A DNA stretch of 64,000 nucleotides, taken from positions 40,355 to 104,354 of the forward strand of contig NZ_PSLQ01000003.1 in assembly GCF_040289685.1 (NCBI RefSeq), written 5' to 3'. The translations under genes and the position numbers were made by a program. The stretch is from Pyrinomonas sp040289685 (GTDB lineage Bacteria > Acidobacteriota > Blastocatellia > Pyrinomonadales > Pyrinomonadaceae). Of this stretch, positions 1 through 8,361 are shown piece after piece (position 1 is the stretch's first letter; the number at the start of each line of letters is the position of its first letter). The notes beneath the pieces were generated by a model. The model was given only the letters and a program-made list of their open reading frames with translations, had not been told where the DNA came from and searched no databases.

Positions 1-198
1 CCCGCCAAGCGCGGGCTCGATGGGCTTCGAAAGGCTTCTTGCGCCGCGAAGATCATGCGCCGGCATCGACTCGCTCAAAACGGTTCGCCCGGCAAAAGTC
101 GGTCGTGCCGGGCACGTCACAGCTAGCGCGCGACCGCGCCGTTCGCTTCAGCTTACCTCCGTCTTTGGGCCGAAAGCCCTTGTCTTTAAGACATGGGG

Positions 199-421
199 TT
201 GACATCCTCCCCACGGCTAAAGCCGGGGGCTCCCGGCGGCGCGTTCTGGAGGTGGCCACAGGCAGACAATGGGGCTGTCCGAAAGGGTTTTCGCGTGTCC
301 GTGCTGTGGTATGGTCTTAGATCGCGACTACAACGCGGCGAAGAATATTTTGGGATTGGGGCTGCAATCCCTGGGTATACACCCTAGAAGCCCCCGGCTG
401 CGCGCCGTGGGGAGCAGTCAC
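199..421. mobile_element. IS200/IS605-type remnant with two outward-facing ends
   Basis: A hairpin-bearing end at 199-236 (TTGACATCCTCCCCACGGCT, then a complementary AGCCGGGGG) is, read on the minus strand, the usual right end of IS605/IS1341 elements. A second end at 387-421 (stem CCCCCGGC/GCCGTGGGG) is in plus orientation, directly after a broken tnpB zinc ribbon. Two right ends back to back around 150 bp of transposase debris point to nested or rearranged insertions. The first end is almost identical to the one at 6938. Nothing else is recognisable in 1-198 or 422-633. Confidence 0.7.
269..388 (+). pseudogene. tnpB (OrfB) C-terminal zinc-ribbon fragment
   Basis: The reading frame encodes an FACPCCG half-ribbon followed by VLDRDYNAAKNIL, the hallmark C-terminal zinc ribbon and RuvC-III segment of TnpB/OrfB nucleases (C-x-x-C-G ... 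D-R-D-x-N-A-A). Only about 40 residues of a normally 370-400 aa protein remain. The first CxxC pair and the rest of the RuvC domain are absent, so it cannot be active. It runs straight into a plus-strand right-end hairpin at 387-421. Confidence 0.75.
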
Positions 422-645
422 ACGCTTTGCCTCTCTCTGAAATCTATCAGAGATCCGCTCAAACGGCGTAAGGCCCAGCGCGCACGATACCGTCCGTCGG
501 TTGAGGAGCGGCTTCAACCGCCCATCGTTCGAGCATTGCTTTCGCGCGCGGAAATGTGACAAACTCCGCGCACGTCGGTTGCGGCGAAGCTCTCTTTTTG
601 CGCATCGGCGGTCGCCACTCGCTTTGAACGCACGTGGAGGCTTTC

Positions 646-2397
646 GTGTTGCGAGGAATCTTTCACACCAAAGATCTCGATTCGATCCTAGCAGAAGCCG
701 AAGGACCCCAGTTTTCGCTCAGACGCGCTCTAGGCGCGGTCAACGTGACGATGCTCGGCATCGGCGCGATCATCGGCGCTGGCATCTTCACCACTGTAGG
801 AACGGCGGCGGCGGGCGATGCATCGCGCCCTGGCGCTGGTCCATCTTTGATGCTTTCGTTTGTGATCACGGCGGTGGTCTGCGCTTTCACGGCGCTTTGC
901 TACGCCGAACTCGCCTCGATGGTTCCGATCTCCGGTTCGGCTTACACCTATTCTTACGCCACGCTCGGCGAGATCATCGCGTGGATCATCGGTTGGGATT
1001 TGATCATCGAGTATGCGGTCGGCAACGTCGCCGTCGCCATCAGCTGGGCCGGTTACTTCAACGCGCTGTTGCGCTCGGTTGGCGTCGATTTCCCCGCATG
1101 GTTGGCGACCAATTACCGGACGGCTTCGCCCGAAGTGCTGGCCGCTGCGCCAAAGATCTTCGACATCCCGATCGTCTTCAATCTGCTCGCCTTCGGCATC
1201 GTGATGTTGATCACGGCGGTGCTCGTTTGGGGCATACGCGAGTCGGCGACCTTCAACGCCGCAATGGTGCTCATCAAGGTCAGCGTGTTGCTCTTCTTCG
1301 TCGTGGTCGCATTGCGTCATATCACGCCGGCGGAGCTGGTGGAGAACTGGCGCCCCCTTCAACCGAACGGATGGGCTGGGACGCTGGCCGGTGCCGCCGT
1401 CGTCTTCTTCGCTTACATCGGGTTCGACGCCGTCTCCACCGTCGCCGAAGAGACGCGCAATCCAGCGCGCGATCTGCCCATCGGCATCATCGCTTCGCTC
1501 GTCATCTGCACGTTCATCTACATCGTCGTTGCGGCGACCTTTACGGGCATCATTCCGTATGAAGAGTTGCGGCGTCTCCCTCCAAGTAGTCTATCCGAGT
1601 CGCTCACGCTCGCCTTGCAATACCGCGCGCCGCAGGCGGCGTGGCAGCAGACGGTGGTTGCCATCGGCGCTGTCGTTTCGACCACTGCCGTGCTGCTTGT
1701 CTTTCAACTGGGCCAGCCGCGCATTTTCTTCTCGATGGCGCGTGATGGTTTGTTGCCGCCTTCGTTTGCACGCGTGCACCCGAAATTCAGGACGCCGCAC
1801 GTGACGACCATCGTCACCGGACTGATCGTCGGCGGAGTCGCCGGCGTTGCGAGCATCGACGAGATGGTTGATTTGACCAACATCGGCACGCTGTTCGCTT
1901 TTGTGCTCGTCTGCATCGGCGTCATCGTCCTTCGGTTCAAAGAGCCGAATCGCGCGCGTCCGTTTCGCGTCCCCTTCGGTCCGGTTCTCTTGCCGGCGCT
2001 TGGCGCTGCCTCGTGCATCTTTTTGATGTACTATCTTCCTCCGGCATCTTGGTGGCGTTTCGTCGGTTGGTTGATGTTGGGGTTGTCGATCTACACTTCT
2101 TATGGTTACACGCGCAGCGGCGTCGGGCAGCGTTTGGGACGTCCGCCGCGCACGCCTTTGACGTTGAAGGTCGCCGCCTTTGGCTTTCTGCTGATTGCGC
2201 TCGGACTGTTTTTGATCCCGCATGATTTGAGCGCCAAAGATCTGTTCAGCGCGTTCGGGCGTTCGGCGATGGCCGCCGTTTCTTCGACGGAGGTCGCCAG
2301 CCGACGCACGCTGCTCGGCGGGAGCATGATCGCCGTAGGCGTGTTGCTTGCGGCGATCGGCGTTGTGTCGAATAGAAACGGCGTGCGCGCGAAGTGA
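646..2397 (+). CDS. APC-family amino-acid permease (cationic amino-acid transporter type)
   Basis: An integral-membrane amino-acid permease of the APC superfamily, CAT/YfnA branch. The N-terminus has the consensus GIGAIIGAGIFTT of TM1, and about 12-14 hydrophobic segments follow over 583 residues, including FAYIGFDAVSTVAEE (TM6) and GQPRIFFSMARDG (after TM8), both typical of the family. The start is taken as GTG 646 because GGAGG at 636-640 is 5 nt upstream. The frame is open back to GTG 634, but that start would overlap the Shine-Dalgarno. Sixty-odd bases downstream and co-directional is a CstA-like transporter, so the two are probably co-transcribed for amino-acid/peptide uptake. Substrate specificity cannot be read from sequence. 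Confidence 0.9.
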   Translation: MLRGIFHTKDLDSILAEAEGPQFSLRRALGAVNVTMLGIGAIIGAGIFTTVGTAAAGDASRPGAGPSLMLSFVITAVVCAFTALCYAELASMVPISGSAYTYSYATLGEIIAWIIGWDLIIEYAVGNVAVAISWAGYFNALLRSVGVDFPAWLATNYRTASPEVLAAAPKIFDIPIVFNLLAFGIVMLITAVLVWGIRESATFNAAMVLIKVSVLLFFVVVALRHITPAELVENWRPLQPNGWAGTLAGAAVVFFAYIGFDAVSTVAEETRNPARDLPIGIIASLVICTFIYIVVAATFTGIIPYEELRRLPPSSLSESLTLALQYRAPQAAWQQTVVAIGAVVSTTAVLLVFQLGQPRIFFSMARDGLLPPSFARVHPKFRTPHVTTIVTGLIVGGVAGVASIDEMVDLTNIGTLFAFVLVCIGVIVLRFKEPNRARPFRVPFGPVLLPALGAASCIFLMYYLPPASWWRFVGWLMLGLSIYTSYGYTRSGVGQRLGRPPRTPLTLKVAAFGFLLIALGLFLIPHDLSAKDLFSAFGRSAMAAVSSTEVASRRTLLGGSMIAVGVLLAAIGVVSNRNGVRAK

Positions 2398-2470
2398 TGA
2401 CCTTCCTCGAAGGCGAAACATCGAGCGGAGCGCGCGGCGCCCTTGATCCCAGCGCACAGGAGTGAAGACC

Positions 2471-4153
2471 GTGGGTTTGACCGTTCTTGCCCTCTCGTTC
2501 GTCGTTTTGCTCGTCGCTGCTTATTTCGTCTACGGCGGTTGGGTGGCCCGGCAGTTTGCGCTCGACGATGCGCGAGCGACGCCGGCCAATCTCATCAACG
2601 ATGGGGTTGATTTCGTCCCGACGCGCCCGTTCTATCTTTTCGGCCAACATTTCGCGGCGATCGCCGCCGCCGGCCCCATCGCCGGACCCATTCTCGCTTG
2701 TCAGACGTGGGGGTGGTTGCCTTGCTTGATGTGGATCGGGCTTGGCGTTGTTTTGATCGGCGCGGTGCACGATTTTTCGAGTCTGACGGCTTCCGTGCGA
2801 CACGGCGCGTGTTCGATCGCCGAGATCACGCGCGCTTCAATGGGCAAGCGCGCTGGTCTGGCGATGATGAGCTTCATTTGGATCGCGCTCGTCTACGTCA
2901 TCGTCGCCTTCGCCGACATTACGGCTGGAACGTTCGTCGCCGGAACGGAAGAGTTGCGACAAAACAGAGTCGGGTTCAATCCGGGCGGCGCAGTCGCCGC
3001 TGCCAGCATCATGTATCTTTCGCTCGCCGTCACCATGGGGCTGATTCAACGTTATTTGCGTCCGCCACTTTGGCTGGTGACGGCGATCTTCGTTCCGGCG
3101 ACCTTTTTCGTCGCTTGGCTAGGAACGAAGATGTCGAACCTCTTTTCGCTCGATCACAAGACGTGGGGGCTACTGATTCTCGCCTATTGTTGCATCGCGT
3201 CGATCATCCCCGTCTGGCTGCTCTTGCAGCCGCGCGGGTATCTCGGCGGTTTCGTGCTTTATTCCGCGCTCGCCATCGGTGTGATCGGCCTCCTTTTCGG
3301 CGGCTACGAGATCAAACAGCCTGCTTTCAAGACGTGGGATGCGGGCGGGATGACGGGCGCGCTCTTCCCTTTTCTCTTCGTCACCATCGCGTGCGGCGCC
3401 TGTTCCGGCTTTCACGGTCTGGTCTGTTCGGGGACGACCTCCAAGCAAGTTGATCGCGAAACGCACATCCAGCTGGTCGGATATGGCGCGATGTTGGCCG
3501 AAGGGTTCGTCGCTTTGATCGCGCTCGTGACGGTGATGATCGTCGCACAAGAGAATTTGAAGGGGCTTGCGCCAGGGACGATCTACGGCAACGGCATAGG
3601 CGAATTCATGACGTTGCTTGTCGGACGCGAGAACCTTTCGTTTGCGGTCACTTTTGGCGCGATGGCCTTTTCGACCTTCGTCTTCGATACGCTCGATGTT
3701 TGCATGCGTCTGGGCCGGTACATCGTGCAAGAGGTGACAGGGTGGCGCGGGCGCGCGGGCGCTGTGGCCGGAACGTTGATCACAGTGGCGTTGCCGGTCT
3801 ACTTCATCGCTTTTGCGCGCGAAGGGGCGTGGGTCAAGTTCTGGACGCTGTTCGGCGCCTCCAACCAGTTGCTTGCCGCGTTGACGTTGTTGGCCATCAC
3901 GGTGTGGCTTTACCAAGCGCGACAACGAATATGGTTCACGCTCTGGCCGATGCTCTTCGTCCTGACGATCACGCTGTGGGCGTTGATCGAACTGGCCGTG
4001 GTCAATCTTCAAGCCTCGCGCGGATTGGACATCGAAATGGTCAACGCCGCCTCGGCGATCGCGCTCGTCTGTCTGGCGATCTTTCTGCTGTTCGTCGCCA
4101 TCGTGCGACTACGCAAGGAAAGGCGTGGTTCGCTCGTTCCAGAACGCGCTTGA
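2471..4153 (+). CDS. cstA: CstA-like carbon starvation / peptide or pyruvate transporter
   Basis: A polytopic membrane protein of the CstA family, whose known members import peptides or pyruvate in starved cells. Family features are an N-terminal YFVYGGWVARQFALDD segment, then VPTRPFYLFGQHFAAIAAAG, FHGLVCSGTTSKQ and a C-terminal FWTLFGASNQLLAALTL stretch. At about 560 aa it belongs to the shorter CstA group rather than the roughly 700 aa E. coli type. GTG 2471 is preferred: AGGAG at 2458-2462 lies 8 nt upstream, whereas the longer start GTG 2462 would overlap it. It follows the amino-acid permease closely in the same direction. Confidence 0.9.
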   Translation: MGLTVLALSFVVLLVAAYFVYGGWVARQFALDDARATPANLINDGVDFVPTRPFYLFGQHFAAIAAAGPIAGPILACQTWGWLPCLMWIGLGVVLIGAVHDFSSLTASVRHGACSIAEITRASMGKRAGLAMMSFIWIALVYVIVAFADITAGTFVAGTEELRQNRVGFNPGGAVAAASIMYLSLAVTMGLIQRYLRPPLWLVTAIFVPATFFVAWLGTKMSNLFSLDHKTWGLLILAYCCIASIIPVWLLLQPRGYLGGFVLYSALAIGVIGLLFGGYEIKQPAFKTWDAGGMTGALFPFLFVTIACGACSGFHGLVCSGTTSKQVDRETHIQLVGYGAMLAEGFVALIALVTVMIVAQENLKGLAPGTIYGNGIGEFMTLLVGRENLSFAVTFGAMAFSTFVFDTLDVCMRLGRYIVQEVTGWRGRAGAVAGTLITVALPVYFIAFAREGAWVKFWTLFGASNQLLAALTLLAITVWLYQARQRIWFTLWPMLFVLTITLWALIELAVVNLQASRGLDIEMVNAASAIALVCLAIFLLFVAIVRLRKERRGSLVPERA

Positions 4154-4189
4154 TCCGAAAAACGAGCTGCAAACCTTTTCCTTGAGGAA

Positions 4190-4362
4190 GAGGGTAAGGC
4201 GCGTCACCCGGCTCGTGGTATTAAGGGCTGGACCGGCCCGGATCGCTTGTTCTGAAGGCGCGCGCGCTGGGAGTCGGTTGGCGCGACCGCTTCCTCGAGG
4301 TGTAACAAGGCTCTTGGTGGCAGGAAGGAATCCCCCGGACTTCAGGCGGGGAGGAGGTCAAC
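4190..4362 (+). mobile_element. Solo IS605/IS1341-type right end with omega-RNA-like scaffold
   Basis: From about 4195 the sequence matches the pattern I know from the 3' part of many tnpB-bearing elements: a GGGC...GCCC hairpin near 4223-4237, an arm CGGT...ACCG near 4275-4290, then a GTGTAACAAGGCTC...GGTGGCAGGAAGGAATCC stretch and the right-end hairpin (CCCCCGG ... GGCGGGG), ending in GAGGAGGTCAA at 4362. No tnpB reading frame precedes it; the cstA-like gene ends at 4153. It is therefore a decayed or tnpB-free element end that may still specify an omega-RNA (reRNA) scaffold. Assignment rests on remembered family patterns, not on an alignment. Confidence 0.6.
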
Positions 4363-4454
4363 GCCGATCGAAATAGCAAAGACCGGCGATAGCACAAACT
4401 TGGGCGGTGGTCCTGCGACTGGCTGCAACAAGCGCGTTGCCGATCAAAGAAAGA

Positions 4455-4482
4455 AGCCGGTGAGAGTGCGTTCCCCACCGGC
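4455..4482 (-). terminator. Rho-independent terminator of the RRM gene
   Basis: An 8-bp perfect stem AGCCGGTG/CACCGGCT with a GC-rich loop lies 28 nt past the stop codon of the minus-strand RNA-binding protein gene. On the minus strand it is followed by a T-rich TTCTTTCTTTG tract. Confidence 0.75.
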
Positions 4483-4509
4483 TCCCTTTGTCGCTTATTG
4501 AAGCGCGCG

Positions 4510-4869
4510 TTACCAGCGCGGTTCGCGTCCGCCGCCGCGACGATGATCGCGTCCACCGCGTCCGCCGCTGCCGCGACCGTAGCCACCGCCGCCGCTGTTG
4601 CGATTGAAGCCGCCGCGGTCGGTGCGCGGTTTGGCCTCATTGACGGTCAGGTTGCGCCCTTCAAAATCGCGTCCGTTGAACTGTTCGATGGCTGCTGCCG
4701 CCTCTTCCGAAGTCGCCATTTCAACGAAACCGAAACCGCGTGAGCGGCCCGTGTCGCGATCTTCGATCACCGAGGCTGATTCCACCGTGCCCGCTTGCGA
4801 AAATAGATCACGCAAGTCCTCGCTGGTTGTACGAAACGGGAGGTTCCCGACGAAAAGTTTGGTTGTCAT
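4510..4869 (-). CDS. RRM-domain, glycine/arginine-rich RNA-binding protein
   Basis: A 119-aa cytoplasmic single-RRM RNA-binding protein of the kind found in cyanobacteria and Acidobacteriota. RNP2 (LFVGNL, residues 5-10) and RNP1 (RGFGFVEM, 44-51) are intact, including the stacking aromatics. Residues 82-119 form a Gly/Arg-rich tail (GGGGYGRGSGGRGGRD), as in glycine-rich RBPs that act as RNA chaperones, often under cold stress. AGAGGAT lies just upstream of the ATG. It is monocistronic, with its own terminator and a roughly 375-bp upstream spacer. The RNA target is unknown. Confidence 0.92.
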   Translation of the reverse strand: MTTKLFVGNLPFRTTSEDLRDLFSQAGTVESASVIEDRDTGRSRGFGFVEMATSEEAAAAIEQFNGRDFEGRNLTVNEAKPRTDRGGFNRNSGGGGYGRGSGGRGGRDHRRGGGREPRW

Positions 4870-5244
4870 TTTCTATCCTCTTAGAAGGTTACGGGAAGTG
4901 CGGGCTAATCCAATCGCGGACTCGAACCAGAGACTTGCGCGACGCGAGCGACACGCCCGACTCTTCCGAAAAACTATCAACCGACCTCACTCTCTTCTCA
5001 GCCGAACGCTGTCGCTCTTTGTGGTCGCGGCCTAGCGCATCGCCGCCGATGCGCGAGAGCAGGAACTCAAAACGCGACGATTATGCACCTTCCGGCGGCG
5101 AAGCGCAAGGGGCGGCAGCATGAAATGGCGTCCGTGTGATAAAGGGCGGCGCGGTCACAAAACGGGCGATGAAAAGATGGCGGGAGCGGGGACGCCTCGG
5201 ACAAGGAAACAAACGACGAAGAGAATGTTAGAATCGAGCGCGCC
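4870..5244. other. Intergenic spacer between divergent RRM and cation-transporter genes
   Basis: A 375-bp gap that must carry the promoters of two divergent genes. I find no ORF or RNA gene. A TTCGAGTCC-like string on the minus strand near 4920 resembles a T-loop but has no pairing stem. Confidence 0.4.
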
Positions 5245-5871
5245 ATGAGACGAGCAGAGGAACAACGGGCCGATGTCGTGCGACACGGCTTGCGCTTGGG
5301 GGTGCTCACGGTCGGTTGGAACGCGCTCGAAGCTCTGATCAGCATCGTCGCCGGAACAGTTGCTGGCAGCATCGCGCTCATCGGTTTCGGTCTTGATTCC
5401 GTCATCGAAACATCTTCGGGCGCGGTGATGTTCTGGCGCTTGGCGACCGATCGCGATGGGACACGACGCGATGCGCGCGAGCGGCGGGCGCTTCGTCTGA
5501 TCGGCTTCTGTTTCCTCGCGCTCGCCGCTTACGTCGGCTACGAAGCGACCGCGTCTTTGATCGCACGCGAGGCTCCGGACGCAAGTCCCATCGGGATCGC
5601 GCTTGCAACCTTGTCACTGATCGTCATGCCGTTGCTGGCGCGCGCGAAGAGAAAGGTTGCGGGCGAAATCGGCAGCCACGCGATGCGTGCCGACGCTCGA
5701 CAGACGGACATCTGCGCTTACCTGTCGGCCATCCTGCTCGGCGGTCTCGTGCTCAACGCGCTTTTCGGTTGGTGGTGGGCCGATGCGGTTGCCGCGCTGC
5801 TGATGACGCCGATCATCGTCAAAGAAGGCGTACAGGCTTTGCGCGGCAAAAGTTGCGCTGGTTGCTGTTGA
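5245..5871 (+). CDS. Short CDF-superfamily cation transporter
   Basis: A 208-aa protein with five or six hydrophobic segments, matching the short cation-efflux-like group that carries GFGLDSVIE in TM2 and ADARQTDICAYLS...ALFGWWWADAVAAL near the C-terminus. These aspartates fall where CDF transporters bind Zn2+/Fe2+. It lacks the cytoplasmic C-terminal domain of full-length CDF proteins (about 300 aa) and ends in a cysteine cluster (SCAGCC) that could bind metal. Its role as a metal exporter or importer is inferred from the family; the metal is unknown. The Shine-Dalgarno is weak. Confidence 0.85.
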   Translation: MRRAEEQRADVVRHGLRLGVLTVGWNALEALISIVAGTVAGSIALIGFGLDSVIETSSGAVMFWRLATDRDGTRRDARERRALRLIGFCFLALAAYVGYEATASLIAREAPDASPIGIALATLSLIVMPLLARAKRKVAGEIGSHAMRADARQTDICAYLSAILLGGLVLNALFGWWWADAVAALLMTPIIVKEGVQALRGKSCAGCC

Positions 5872-6149
5872 TCTGCGAGTTGCCGATGCGCATCGCATCT
5901 GGCCGTAGGTGAACCTCCAAAAGTGCCGTCGCTCTTTCGCGCAATGCGCCCCTCGGTACCGCGGTTCGGCGCCTCAAGTTAAACGGCTGACGAGGCGGGC
6001 TTCGTGCGGCGCGCCTTTTGAGCTTTCTATGCGACATCTCACGCGACTAGATCCGACGGCGCGTGAGCAATCCGAGTTTGGTCTTACAGTCCGAAAGCGA
6101 TCGCGCGCTGTTGGAAGAGGCTTCCCAAAGCGCCGCTGATGTCGGTATA

Positions 6150-6332
6150 ATGCCCGACCGGGCGCACAAAAAGCGCTCGACCCGTCGCACTCGGAAGCCG
6201 AAAGGGCCATCCGCTCAGGCGAAAGCTGCGGAGCGCAAAGCCGTCGACCTAAACGCCGCACGGCGCATGGTCGAGACGGTTGCCGAAGTTGAAGAGGGAC
6301 GCAATGACCCTGGCGAAAGCGCCTTCCCCTGA
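6150..6332 (+). CDS. Possible small basic protein (uncertain)
   Basis: A 60-codon frame whose N-terminal half is very rich in Lys/Arg (HKKRSTRRTRKPKG), followed by an acidic helix-prone stretch (ARRMVETVAEVEEG). An in-frame GTG at 6063 would extend it to 89 aa. No clear ribosome-binding site was seen, and the ATG overlaps a TATAAT-like string. It may be a small nucleic-acid-binding protein or a chance ORF. The surrounding spacer 5872-6437 holds nothing else I can name. Confidence 0.25.
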   Translation: MPDRAHKKRSTRRTRKPKGPSAQAKAAERKAVDLNAARRMVETVAEVEEGRNDPGESAFP

Positions 6333-6437
6333 GTTCGTCAGCTTCCACCCGACGCGCAGCGACGAAAGACCGCCAACCGACTTTCGACCAGCGCAGGCGA
6401 CGGAAGAGATCAAATCGAGGAGCGTTTTACGAAGCTT

Positions 6438-6848
6438 ATGCGAAAAAATTTTTTTCTCGCGTTGCTGGCCTTTGCTGTCGCTTCATTCGTCGGATCGTTG
6501 CCGTCCAGCGCGCAAAATCCTGCGCCCGCGCAGACAGAGGAGATCCCCAACATGGGGCGCGCCCCAAAAGAGCCGAACGGCATCGGACGGCTTGATCTGC
6601 GCGTCTTCGATGAAAGTGGTCGCCCCATCAAGAACGCTTACGCTAAACTCGAATCAACGCGCACAGATGGTTTCTTCTGCGAATCCTGGGGGTACACGGA
6701 TGCGCGCGGCGTCGCCGTGCTCCCGCCGCTTCACATGGGGCGTCTGAAGCTGATCGTGAAAGCTCCAGGCTACCAAAAACAGACGCTGACGATTCCGGCG
6801 AGCAACCTTTCGGAGCCCGTCCGCGTGACGCTGGTGCGCAAAAAGTAA
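6438..6848 (+). CDS. Exported protein with carboxypeptidase-regulatory-like domain
   Basis: A 136-aa protein. Residues 1-25 are a Sec signal peptide (MRKNFFLALLAFAVASFVGS, then an AQ cleavage region). A short Pro-rich linker leads to one beta-sandwich domain from about residue 50 (GIGRLDLRVFDESGRPIKNA ... GYTDARGVAVLPPL ... VKAPGYQKQTLTI), the CarboxypepD_reg-like fold also seen at the N-terminus of Oar-type receptors. As a stand-alone domain it probably acts in binding or assembly at the cell surface or periplasm; no catalytic residues are apparent. A GAGGAG lies 15 nt before the ATG, longer than usual spacing. Confidence 0.82.
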   Translation: MRKNFFLALLAFAVASFVGSLPSSAQNPAPAQTEEIPNMGRAPKEPNGIGRLDLRVFDESGRPIKNAYAKLESTRTDGFFCESWGYTDARGVAVLPPLHMGRLKLIVKAPGYQKQTLTIPASNLSEPVRVTLVRKK

Positions 6849-6872
6849 CGCGTCAAGGCTGCGAACCTGTTG

Positions 6873-6902
6873 CCGCGCCGACCCCCCGAAATAGGGGCGC
6901 GC
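6873..6902 (+). terminator. Possible terminator hairpin
   Basis: An interrupted GC-rich stem (CGCG + CCCC / GGGG + CGCG) lies 25 nt beyond the preceding stop codon and is followed by CTCTTCTCT, a weak pyrimidine tract. Confidence 0.35.
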
Positions 6903-6937
6903 CTCTTCTCTATGGGGACCGGATCTCTTCTTGGAAG

Positions 6938-6976
6938 TTGACATCCTCCCCACGGCTAAAGCCGGGGGGCTCCGCG
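6938..6976 (-). mobile_element. IS200/IS605-type end (minus orientation)
   Basis: The sequence GTTGACATCCTCCCCACGGC followed by TAAAGCCGGGGGG is nearly identical over more than 30 nt to the end at 199-236. On the minus strand it is a right end. No tnpA or tnpB can be recognised in the 340 bp on the element side (6977-7318), so this is a solo end or a heavily decayed copy. Confidence 0.65.
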
Positions 6977-7240
6977 CCGCCGCAATCTGATGAAAAGACG
7001 CGCGTCGTCCAGACGCGAAGCGCGCAACGCTGCCCATTTTCGATCACACCGACGGCGGTCCTGCTGCCTCGACCCAGAGTGCAACTCACGAGGCGCGCAA
7101 CACGGCTCGACCGCCACAGCTTGCGTCGAAACCACAACCGGTAGTGGTATTTAAATGGCCCGCGGTCGGTTGATTTGAGTGGGCGCTGGAACGAAATCGT
7201 TGTTGGCGCTGTCGTTGGGCGCCATGTGCCAGACGGTTCA

Positions 7241-7261
7241 GCGTCGCAAATATTGCGACGC
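7241..7261. repeat. Perfect 9-bp inverted repeat downstream of msrA
   Basis: GCGTCGCAA / TTGCGACGC with a 3-nt loop, 58 nt past the msrA stop codon. No T-tract follows on the minus strand, so it may be an RNA-stabilising hairpin rather than an intrinsic terminator. Confidence 0.5.
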
Positions 7262-7318
7262 GGTCGCGAGCATCGGCGCTGCTCGTCGGTGTGACCTTTG
7301 ACGCGCAAAGCGCCGACT

Positions 7319-7882
7319 TCAGCCGTCCATCTCCGCTGACGCGCTCTTCAACAAACGACGAAAGTTCGCGCGAAGCTTGGCCACTTTGGGCGCGACCACT
7401 GCCCGGCAGTAGGGCTGTTGCGAATTACGCCGAAAGTATTCCTGGTGGTATTCTTCGGCTCGGTAGAACTCCGAAGCCGGAACGACCTCGGTGACGATTG
7501 GATCGGGCCAAACCTTGGCCCTCTCCAGTTCGGCGATCACTTCTTGCGCGATCCTGTGTTGTTCGGGAGAGTGGTAGAAGATAGCCGAGCGGTATTGCGT
7601 TCCGATATCTGCACCTTGGCGATTCAAGGTCGTTGGATCGTGAATCGCAAAAAAGACCTCAAGGAGTTCCCGATAACTGACCTGTCGCGGGTCGAAGGTT
7701 ATCTGCACGGCTTCGGCGTGACCGGTCGCGCCCGTGCAGACTTGTTGGTAAGTCGGGTGCGGAACATATCCTCCGGTGTAGCCTGAGACCACCTGCTCAA
7801 CGCCGCGCACCTCACAAAAGACCGCTTCCAAACACCAGAAGCAGCCGCCCGCTAAAGTCGCTATCTCTTCTCTTTGGCTCAT
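7319..7882 (-). CDS. msrA: Peptide-methionine (S)-S-oxide reductase MsrA
   Basis: Reduces methionine-S-sulfoxide in proteins and free methionine, in the cytoplasm. The GCFWC active-site motif is at residues 12-16 of the chosen frame, followed by GVEQVVSGYTGG, PTYQQVCTGATGHAEAV and GADIGTQYRSAIF, all diagnostic of MsrA. Length is 187 aa. ATG 7882 is chosen because the family begins just before the active-site strand; the upstream extension to 8014 has low-complexity, family-unlike sequence and crosses an intergenic repeat. A purine run (ACAAAAG) precedes the ATG but there is no classical Shine-Dalgarno. No MsrB is adjacent. Confidence 0.95.
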   Translation of the reverse strand: MSQREEIATLAGGCFWCLEAVFCEVRGVEQVVSGYTGGYVPHPTYQQVCTGATGHAEAVQITFDPRQVSYRELLEVFFAIHDPTTLNRQGADIGTQYRSAIFYHSPEQHRIAQEVIAELERAKVWPDPIVTEVVPASEFYRAEEYHQEYFRRNSQQPYCRAVVAPKVAKLRANFRRLLKSASAEMDG

Positions 7883-7945
7883 CTTTTGTCGCTCGCTTGA
7901 CGCGAAGCATGACACAAGAGCGCGCGCGTTCGCAAGAGCGCAAAG

Positions 7946-8043
7946 CGTTTCAATCGCTTCGCATAACAGCGACTCATTCTCGGATTTGGTTTTCGTCACG
8001 CGACAGTCGCGCACGTTTCAATCGCTTCGCGGCAACTCATTCT
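7946..8043. repeat. Pair of intergenic direct repeats, 68-bp period
   Basis: CGTTTCAATCGCTTCGC occurs perfectly at 7946-7962 and 8014-8030; each copy is followed by ACTCATTCTC (7972-7981 and 8034-8043). The pair lies between the msrA start and a response-regulator gene. The rest of 7883-8361 shows no gene. Confidence 0.75.
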
Positions 8044-8361
8044 CTATGGCGTGCGGTTAGCAAGAGTGCGAGATGTTCTAATGCCAAGTGAAATCGCTCT
8101 TCCTGCGCGCGTAACGACGAGATGGTGATCGTCAACGCCAACGAACCGACGAGCGCGCTTCCCGCACGCACGTGGCGACAAAGTAGCGGAAAAAGAGCCG
8201 AGCGGGACTCAACCACGCCCCTGCTGCACGCGCGTGGCGACGAAGGCGCCGCGCCGCTGTCGCGAAGCAGGGCAAGGCGCGTTGCGCCATCTTGCTCTCG
8301 CGTCTCGTCTATGCGATATTGAGAGCACAGACGGCTTCTCCCCCGCCGCTTCCAAAACCCG

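Noticed and set aside
501..1562. 353-aa plus-strand ORF overlapping the amino-acid permease
   Set aside because: Arg/His-rich shadow frame of the permease gene; no family features.
1591..2457. 288-aa minus-strand ORF
   Set aside because: Antisense shadow of the permease; Arg/Asp/Gln-rich composition typical of reverse-frame reading in GC-rich DNA.
4910..4960. tRNA-like T-loop (GGTTCGAGTCC on the minus strand) upstream of the RRM gene
   Set aside because: The flanking bases do not form a 5-bp T-stem, and no acceptor, D or anticodon arm can be drawn.
7940..8045. Mini-CRISPR array (GTTTCAATC-type repeats)
   Set aside because: Only two copies of a 17-bp repeat, no cas genes in the window, and the same kind of pair with other sequences occurs in several spacers.
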